Below are positions 16,536 to 20,501 of a stretch of 20,501 nucleotides of DNA, piece after piece. The position numbers and the translations under genes are program-made. Position 1 is the first letter of the stretch, and every line of letters starts with the position of its first letter. Below the pieces are notes generated by a model. It was not told where the DNA came from, did no database searches, and was given only the letters and a program-made list of their open reading frames with translations. The stretch lies in the IMG/VR virus record IMGVR_UViG_3300048554_000330, positions 1 through 20,501 of that record. The stretch is one strand, 5' to 3'. The stretch is from a virus.

Positions 16536-16556
16536 AATGAGAGCCGACCTCTCATT
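16536..16556 (+). other. 5' leader hairpin downstream of the late promoter
   Basis: AATGAGAG (16536-16543) pairs perfectly with CTCTCATT (16549-16556) around CCGAC. The predicted transcript would begin about ten bases upstream, placing this stem near its 5' end. Confidence 0.6.
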
Positions 16557-16571
16557 GTGCTTATATAACCC

Positions 16572-16585
16572 GGGAGTATATACTC
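16572..16585 (+). promoter_or_regulatory. Ribosome-binding site inside a palindrome
   Basis: The ribosome-binding site GGGAG (16572-16576) overlaps the perfect palindrome GAGTATATACTC (16574-16585), which ends one base before the start codon at 16587. Folding would partly hide the site, but the stem is short. Confidence 0.4.
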
Positions 16586-16586
16586 A

Positions 16587-18089
16587 ATGGCAAATACCAT
16601 TATTTTAAAAAGATCCGCAACACAAGGCAACACCCCTACTACCTCACAACTTGAGCTTGGTGAAGTAGCAATCAACACATATGACGGTAAAGTTTACATT
16701 AAAAAATCTGTCTCTGGTTCAGCCAGTATTGTTGAGGTTGGTCCTGTTGTTAGTGTTAACGGTTCTACAGGAGCAGTAACAATTGGAACAGATGAAACTG
16801 CAGAAGGTTCAACTAACCTTTATTACACAGATGCGAGAGCAAGAGCGGCAATTTCCGCAGGAACTGGCATCACATACAATTCAACATCAGGTGAGATTCA
16901 AACAGCTCAAGATATAACAACTGCAGGATCACCATCATTTGCTGGTTTAACATTAACTGGCAATGCAGAAACACTAAGTCTTATCCCAGCCTCAGACAAC
17001 GTATACAGTTTAGGCTCGGCTACTAAAGCATATGCTGACATTTATGTTGGTCCAGGATCGCTTTACATTAACGGTAAGAAAGCAATCGAAGACGATTCAG
17101 ATACAATGACGTTTTCTACAGATACAGACCAAGATTTAAGAATGAATACATCAGGTTCTGGTTCTGTTGAATTACTTGCAAGTGGAACAGGTAGCATTCA
17201 GGCTATGGGAACACTTTCAATACAAACATCAAAGAGAATTGTTGACTCAGCAGGAGTTAATGTTGAATTTGGTAATCCAGTTCACATGAATTCTAATAAA
17301 ATTACTAACTTAGCAGAACCTACAGCTAGTACAGATGGTGCAACTAAGAATTATGTTGATACAGCAATTACTAACTTAGTAGATGCTTCACCAACTACAC
17401 TTGATACATTGAACGAGTTAGCCGCGGCACTTGGTGACGATGCAAACTTTTCAACAACAATTACTACTTCAATTGCAACTAAGTTAAACTCAGCAGACTA
17501 TACTGCCTCTGATGTTTTAACTAAAATTAAAACAGTTGATGGAGCCGCATCTGGTTTAGATGCTGACATCTTAGATGGTCAACAAGGTTCTTACTACTTA
17601 GATGGTAATAACATGATTAACATGCCAGCAACTGGTGTTACATCTGTTTCAACTGGAAACGGTTTAAGCGGTGGAGACATTACAGGAACAGGTACTTTAA
17701 CAATGTCTGGATCTTACTCAGGAACATTTAGTGTTACTGGTGAAATTAAGGCAACTGGTGAAGTAACAGCTTACTTCTCAGATGAAAGACTTAAAAAAGA
17801 TATCGTACCAATTGACGGAGCACTTAAAGGTGTTATGGCAATGGGTGGTTATAACTATAAAGCAAACGGTTTAGCTAAAGAACTTGGCGTTGAAAGAACT
17901 GACAATCAAATTGGACTTCTAGCACAAGAAGTTGAAGCACAATTTCCTGAGTTAGTTACAGAGTCTGCTTTAGAAGGTTATAAGACAATTAGATATGACA
18001 AGATGGTTACAGTTTTAGTTGAAGCAATGAAAGAGCAACAAGCAATGATTGAACAACTACAAGCTGATGTGAAGAAGACTTTACATTGA
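16587..18089 (+). CDS. Fibre protein with C-terminal S74 self-cleaving chaperone domain
   Basis: This is a 500-aa fibre. The N-terminal ~55 residues (I-I-L-K-R-S-A-T-Q-G-N-T-P-T-T-S-Q-L...G-E-V-A-I-N-T) are a common marine phage fibre attachment module. One copy of the E-G-S-T-N-L-Y-Y-T-D-A-R-A-R repeat lies at ~70-106. T-D-G-A-T-K-N-Y-V-D and T-L-D-T-L-N-E-L-A-A-A-L-G-D-D follow at ~247-285, and L-D-A-D-I-L-D-G-Q-Q near 330. Residues 398-500 form a Peptidase_S74 intramolecular chaperone: S398-D-E-R-L-K403-K-D-I, then G-L-L-A-Q-E-V and a C-terminal coiled coil. In this family the Ser/Lys pair cuts before the Ser after helping the fibre trimerise, so the mature fibre would end at residue 397. 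It has its own late promoter. Confidence 0.92.
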   Translation: MANTIILKRSATQGNTPTTSQLELGEVAINTYDGKVYIKKSVSGSASIVEVGPVVSVNGSTGAVTIGTDETAEGSTNLYYTDARARAAISAGTGITYNSTSGEIQTAQDITTAGSPSFAGLTLTGNAETLSLIPASDNVYSLGSATKAYADIYVGPGSLYINGKKAIEDDSDTMTFSTDTDQDLRMNTSGSGSVELLASGTGSIQAMGTLSIQTSKRIVDSAGVNVEFGNPVHMNSNKITNLAEPTASTDGATKNYVDTAITNLVDASPTTLDTLNELAAALGDDANFSTTITTSIATKLNSADYTASDVLTKIKTVDGAASGLDADILDGQQGSYYLDGNNMINMPATGVTSVSTGNGLSGGDITGTGTLTMSGSYSGTFSVTGEIKATGEVTAYFSDERLKKDIVPIDGALKGVMAMGGYNYKANGLAKELGVERTDNQIGLLAQEVEAQFPELVTESALEGYKTIRYDKMVTVLVEAMKEQQAMIEQLQADVKKTLH

Positions 18090-18115
18090 TTTTTAAACTA
18101 ATAGGAGTATAAGAT

Positions 18116-18328
18116 ATGGCAAACGCCTTTCCAGCTACTGGGTCTACAAAATCAATGGGTCGTATCAGAAGAGGATTTGTTGCTTCTGGTAGTCACTATG
18201 CAACTGGAGGCTTCACATTAAGAGGTACTTTAGGAGGCTACTTAGGTATTACTAGTGGCGCGGTATCAATTAGTTCAACATTTGGAGGTTACTACTCACC
18301 AAATTCAACTGATGATTCTGACAACTAG
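18116..18328 (+). CDS. Small Gly/Ser-rich protein after the fibre block
   Basis: This is a 70-aa protein with no Cys. It has a short basic patch (M-G-R-I-R-R-G-F) near residue 15, then Gly/Thr/Ser-rich beta-like sequence (G-G-F-T-L-R-G-T-L-G-G-Y-L-G) and an acidic C-terminus (D-D-S-D-N). No family is recognised. The ribosome-binding site TAGGAG is good and the gene follows the S74 fibre by 26 bases, so it is probably co-transcribed from the 16512 promoter. It is followed by a terminator. A small virion or fibre-associated protein is the likeliest guess from position only. Confidence 0.65.
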   Translation: MANAFPATGSTKSMGRIRRGFVASGSHYATGGFTLRGTLGGYLGITSGAVSISSTFGGYYSPNSTDDSDN

Positions 18329-18359
18329 GCTTTAACACAGACCCTAATATAGAGTCACC

Positions 18360-18387
18360 GAAAGGAGCAGAAATGCTCCTTTCTTTA
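18360..18387 (+). terminator. Intrinsic terminator with GAAA tetraloop
   Basis: GAAAGGAGCA (18360-18369) pairs perfectly with TGCTCCTTTC (18374-18383), closing a GAAA tetraloop. TTTA follows. It ends the fibre transcript. Confidence 0.87.
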
Positions 18388-18444
18388 TGGCTAGAACACC
18401 ACATAAAAAGTTAGATATATAGTAACGAGTCAAAAGGAGGCACC

Positions 18445-18969
18445 ATGACAAAGTCAGTAGAAGAAATTATGAATGCGGTGTATAATATACAATCTGGTAC
18501 CCCATTTAGAACAAGTTTTGAGAGAGAAAATTTTGTTTATAATGAAGCAGAAGGTCCTAGATTAGTACTAATTTTATGTCAAGACCTTACTCAGCTTTCT
18601 AACCATCATGAAACAGCATGTCAATCGGAATGGGAAAAAGAAGCAGTAGTTAAAGAAATGAATATTGTACAAGAGAAGTTAAACGAAGTGATGGAAGAGC
18701 TTGGTATAACTAATCCAGAAGAGTTTAATAATGCATTAGAAGAAGCAGAACCAGAGTATTGGTCAGAGACATTATCAAGACGTGCGGCAGTTGAAGCATT
18801 ATCAAACAAACAAAGTACTGCTAATATGAGTGATATGTTAAACTTACCACTTGAAGTATATGAACAAACAATTATGAAAACGCAAACGTACCTCAATGTA
18901 GTTAATAAAACAACCAGGGTAGCAGAACGTACAGCAAATAGAAGAGCACAGGACGAAGACGAAGAATAG
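18445..18969 (+). CDS. Unrecognised helical acidic protein
   Basis: This is a 174-aa protein, mostly polar and helical. A long helix or coiled coil runs from about residue 60 to 120 (E-W-E-K-E-A-V-V-K-E-M...E-K-L-N-E-V-M-E-E-L). The C-terminus is charged, first basic then acidic (R-T-A-N-R-R-A-Q-D-E-D-E-E). There are two Cys residues (C45 and C59) and no signal peptide or membrane segment. The ribosome-binding site AAAGGAGG six bases before ATG is the strongest in the window. No late box is obvious upstream, so expression may come from another promoter type. It is one base away from the glycosyltransferase gene, so the two are likely translated together. No family is recognised. Confidence 0.72.
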   Translation: MTKSVEEIMNAVYNIQSGTPFRTSFERENFVYNEAEGPRLVLILCQDLTQLSNHHETACQSEWEKEAVVKEMNIVQEKLNEVMEELGITNPEEFNNALEEAEPEYWSETLSRRAAVEALSNKQSTANMSDMLNLPLEVYEQTIMKTQTYLNVVNKTTRVAERTANRRAQDEDEE

Positions 18970-18970
18970 A

Positions 18971-19618
18971 ATGTTCGGTAAGAATCTAAAAGCCGTGCCT
19001 GTAACCAGTAAAGGAAGTCATATTGCTATATGTATTCCAACTAATGGACTTTTACATTCTGAATTCGCATTTTTTCTAATTGACGCAATACGTTATACGG
19101 AAAGACAAGGATACATAGTCGACATACTTATGGATCTTGGAACAGTATTAAGTAGTCAGAGGCAATTCTTAGCTAGGCGAGCTATCAATGATCATAATGC
19201 AGATTATATTATGTGGTTTGATAGTGATATGACATTTCCAGAAGATACGATTGTTAATTTATTAGAAAGAAATAAAGATGTAGTTTGTGCAACATATTCT
19301 AAAAGAGTAGAGCCCTTTCATGCAACTGCCTTTGAAGAAATTAATCCTGTTGTCCCAGTTGAAATGAGCGGTAGTTTAAAAAAAGTAAAGTATGCTGGAA
19401 TGGGCTGTATGTTAGTTAAAGCAGATGTATATGCGTCAATTGACGCTCCGTGGTTTCCTTTAACATGGCATGAACAAACAGATAGCTGGCATGGAGAAGA
19501 TATGGGATTTTGTACAAAAGCTATTGAAGCCGGTTATGATATCTGGTGTGATATTGATCTTAGTGTTAACATTGGTCATTTAGGTCAACGAGAATTTTTG
19601 TTGAGTCGGGAAGACTAG
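18971..19618 (+). CDS. GT-A fold glycosyltransferase (family 2-like)
   Basis: This 215-aa protein has a nucleotide-sugar transferase layout. The first strand is H-I-A-I-C-I-P-T-N-G (residues 17-26), and the S-Q-R-Q-F-L-A-R-R-A helix follows. The metal-binding D-S-D is at 84-86, inside M-W-F-D-S-D-M-T-F-P. G-M-G-C-M-L-V-K comes after it. The putative catalytic E-D pair is at 176-177 (W-H-G-E-D-M-G-F), and a late His is at 203 (I-G-H-L-G). It would move a sugar from a nucleotide donor to an unknown acceptor, perhaps a virion protein, DNA or host polymer; proximity to the fibre genes suggests the first. There is no clear ribosome-binding site, and the start lies one base after the upstream stop. 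Its last 53 bases overlap a gene on the other strand. Confidence 0.87.
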   Translation: MFGKNLKAVPVTSKGSHIAICIPTNGLLHSEFAFFLIDAIRYTERQGYIVDILMDLGTVLSSQRQFLARRAINDHNADYIMWFDSDMTFPEDTIVNLLERNKDVVCATYSKRVEPFHATAFEEINPVVPVEMSGSLKKVKYAGMGCMLVKADVYASIDAPWFPLTWHEQTDSWHGEDMGFCTKAIEAGYDIWCDIDLSVNIGHLGQREFLLSRED

Positions 19619-19988
19619 AAAAGAATCCACACCATCTATGCAACTTTTTTAAGTTAATCCCAGCACTAATATGAAATTCTGGTAGAGAAACATTATTAAC
19701 AACATTCCTCATTAATACACCATCAATGACTGTACTTTTTACAAGTTTAGCCTTTAGGTTAGTATCTTCGCATATAATTTGTATAATTGGATGGTTCCAG
19801 TTTTCGTCAAATATAATCTTTCTGGCTTCTAAGTACCAACGTTCTGTGTAGCAAATATTATCTTTATATAACTTGTTTAACAGAGGATTATTCAATCTTT
19901 CTTCGTTACACAATGTAAATTGCATCTGTTTATGGGGACCACTGTAAAACTCAGCTGGAATTTTATCTTTAACTAATTTTAAACTCAT
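19566..19988 (-). CDS. Unrecognised 140-aa protein
   Basis: The reading frame could start at GTG 19991 or at the adjacent ATG 19988; ATG is preferred. The protein is soluble, with aromatic and basic patches (G-P-H-K-Q-M-Q-F-T-L near the start, then R-W-Y-L-E-A-R-K and N-W-N-H-P-I-I-Q-I). The C-terminus is rich in Trp, Phe and Leu. No catalytic motif is recognised. It is co-oriented with the Nudix gene and overlaps its end by 20 bases, implying translational coupling and a shared role. At its own 3' end it overlaps the glycosyltransferase by 53 bases. No other frame covers 19619-19968, which supports its being real. Confidence 0.7.
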   Translation of the reverse strand: MSLKLVKDKIPAEFYSGPHKQMQFTLCNEERLNNPLLNKLYKDNICYTERWYLEARKIIFDENWNHPIIQIICEDTNLKAKLVKSTVIDGVLMRNVVNNVSLPEFHISAGINLKKLHRWCGFFSSLPDSTKILVDLNDQC

Positions 19989-20406
19989 CACTTAGTATAC
20001 TCTTTAACGTTTCTTTAAATGCTCTGCTCTTGAACATTTTTCCTGTATTATAATGGAGTGGTGACGGCCATGAATTTAGTTTAACCCAACAGTATCCAGC
20101 ACTCTCGTTGTTTAATATAGGATTAAATTCTTCCTCGCATAAAACAGCATAACTTACATGCCTAAAATGTCGATTTCTTGTTGTGAATGTATAGATATGA
20201 CTGATACCAATAGTATCAGGAACTCCTGGATGTCCGAGTTCTTCGACTAGCTCTCTTTTAAGTCCTTCTAAGTCGCCTTCGTTGCCTATGAGTTTTCCTC
20301 CCCATAACCCCCAACACATACTATGACGCTCTTCTTCACTTCTTAATTGCATCATCGCTCTTTGTGTTTTCTGGCATATAATTAATGCTCCTACTGCTCT
20401 TAACAT
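19969..20406 (-). CDS. Nudix hydrolase
   Basis: This 145-aa protein has a complete Nudix box at residues 37-58: G37, five residues, E43, seven residues, then R51-E-L-V-E-E-L-G58. This fits G-x5-E-x7-R-E-U-x-E-E-x-G-U exactly up to the last position. Nudix enzymes hydrolyse nucleoside diphosphates linked to another group, such as oxidised nucleotides, nucleotide sugars, NADH or RNA caps. The box gives chemistry, not substrate. N-terminal strand residues (R-A-V-G-A-L-I-I-C) and a Trp-rich stretch before the box (C-W-G-L-W-G-G-K-L) fit the fold. A GGAGGA lies about 18 bases upstream, inside the preceding partial gene, so its use is doubtful. T4-like phages often encode such enzymes for nucleotide housekeeping during infection. 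Confidence 0.9.
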   Translation of the reverse strand: MLRAVGALIICQKTQRAMMQLRSEEERHSMCWGLWGGKLIGNEGDLEGLKRELVEELGHPGVPDTIGISHIYTFTTRNRHFRHVSYAVLCEEEFNPILNNESAGYCWVKLNSWPSPLHYNTGKMFKSRAFKETLKSILSDEFKIS

Positions 20407-20413
20407 GATAAAA

Positions 20414-20501
20414 CTAGTTAACTATCCTCCAATAACCTTGTTCAAATATTCCTTCTATTGCTATTACCCAAGTTTCTCCGTCGTAATACAACTTCTCACC
20501 T
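20414..20501 (-). CDS. C-terminal fragment of a further minus-strand gene
   Basis: From the right edge an open frame (first full codon 20500-20498) reads 28 residues, beginning G-E-K-L-Y-Y-D-G-E-T-W-V-I and ending Y-W-R-I-V-N, then a stop at 20416-20414. It ends seven bases before the Nudix start and shares its direction, so it looks like the upstream member of the same operon. Too little is visible to name it. Confidence 0.5.
   Translation of the reverse strand, partial: GEKLYYDGETWVIAIEGIFEQGYWRIVN

Noticed and set aside
1-20501. tRNA genes, insertion sequences, integrase or attachment sites
   Set aside because: No cloverleaf, transposase motif, terminal inverted repeat or integrase was seen on either strand.

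Overview
The window is AT-rich, densely packed and almost entirely on the + strand. It reads as the structural (late) region of a T4-like marine myovirus, of the type that infects AT-rich ocean bacteria such as cyanobacteria or SAR11. Four things support this. The capsid order portal (gp20) - core proteins - prohead protease (gp21) - scaffold (gp22) - major capsid (gp23) is that of T4. T4-type late promoter boxes (TATAAATA-like) stand before several genes. There is no gp24 copy after gp23, as in marine T4-like phages. A block of very long repetitive fibre genes follows the capsid genes. No photosynthesis or other host-diagnostic gene is present, so the host cannot be fixed from this window.

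Layout. Positions 1-1247 hold the 3' part of a glycine-zipper, hydrophobic protein, possibly tape-measure-like. Positions 1276-7025 hold the head morphogenesis block: gp20, a small charged protein, a structured 161-bp gap, an acidic core protein, gp21, gp22 and gp23, closed by a strong intrinsic terminator. Positions 7114-7842 hold a small cysteine-rich protein and a probable holin-like membrane protein. Positions 7844-18089 hold four consecutive fibre-type genes (677, 1275, 840 and 500 aa). They share modules, and the last ends in an S74 self-cleaving chaperone domain. Three of the four have their own late promoter-like box. Positions 18116-19618 hold a small Gly/Ser-rich protein, a terminator, an unrecognised helical protein and a GT-A glycosyltransferase. 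From 19566 to the right edge the direction reverses: an unknown protein, a Nudix hydrolase and a fragment of a further gene lie on the - strand, and the first of these overlaps the glycosyltransferase tail to tail.

How it fits together. gp20, the core proteins and gp22 would build the prohead, gp23 would form the shell, and gp21 would then cleave the scaffold and the gp23 N-terminus. The fibre proteins would form the host-recognition apparatus, and the glycosyltransferase next to them may modify virion or host surface polymers. The - strand genes look like metabolic or early genes.

Three signals stand out. GCAGC/GCTGC (GCWGC) is almost absent, with one copy seen in 20.5 kb, although GCCGC/GCGGC is abundant. 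A 20-copy repeat of about 45 residues in one fibre recurs singly in two neighbouring fibres. Hairpins lie at the start of the predicted late transcripts. Everything here was read by eye; no homology search was run.
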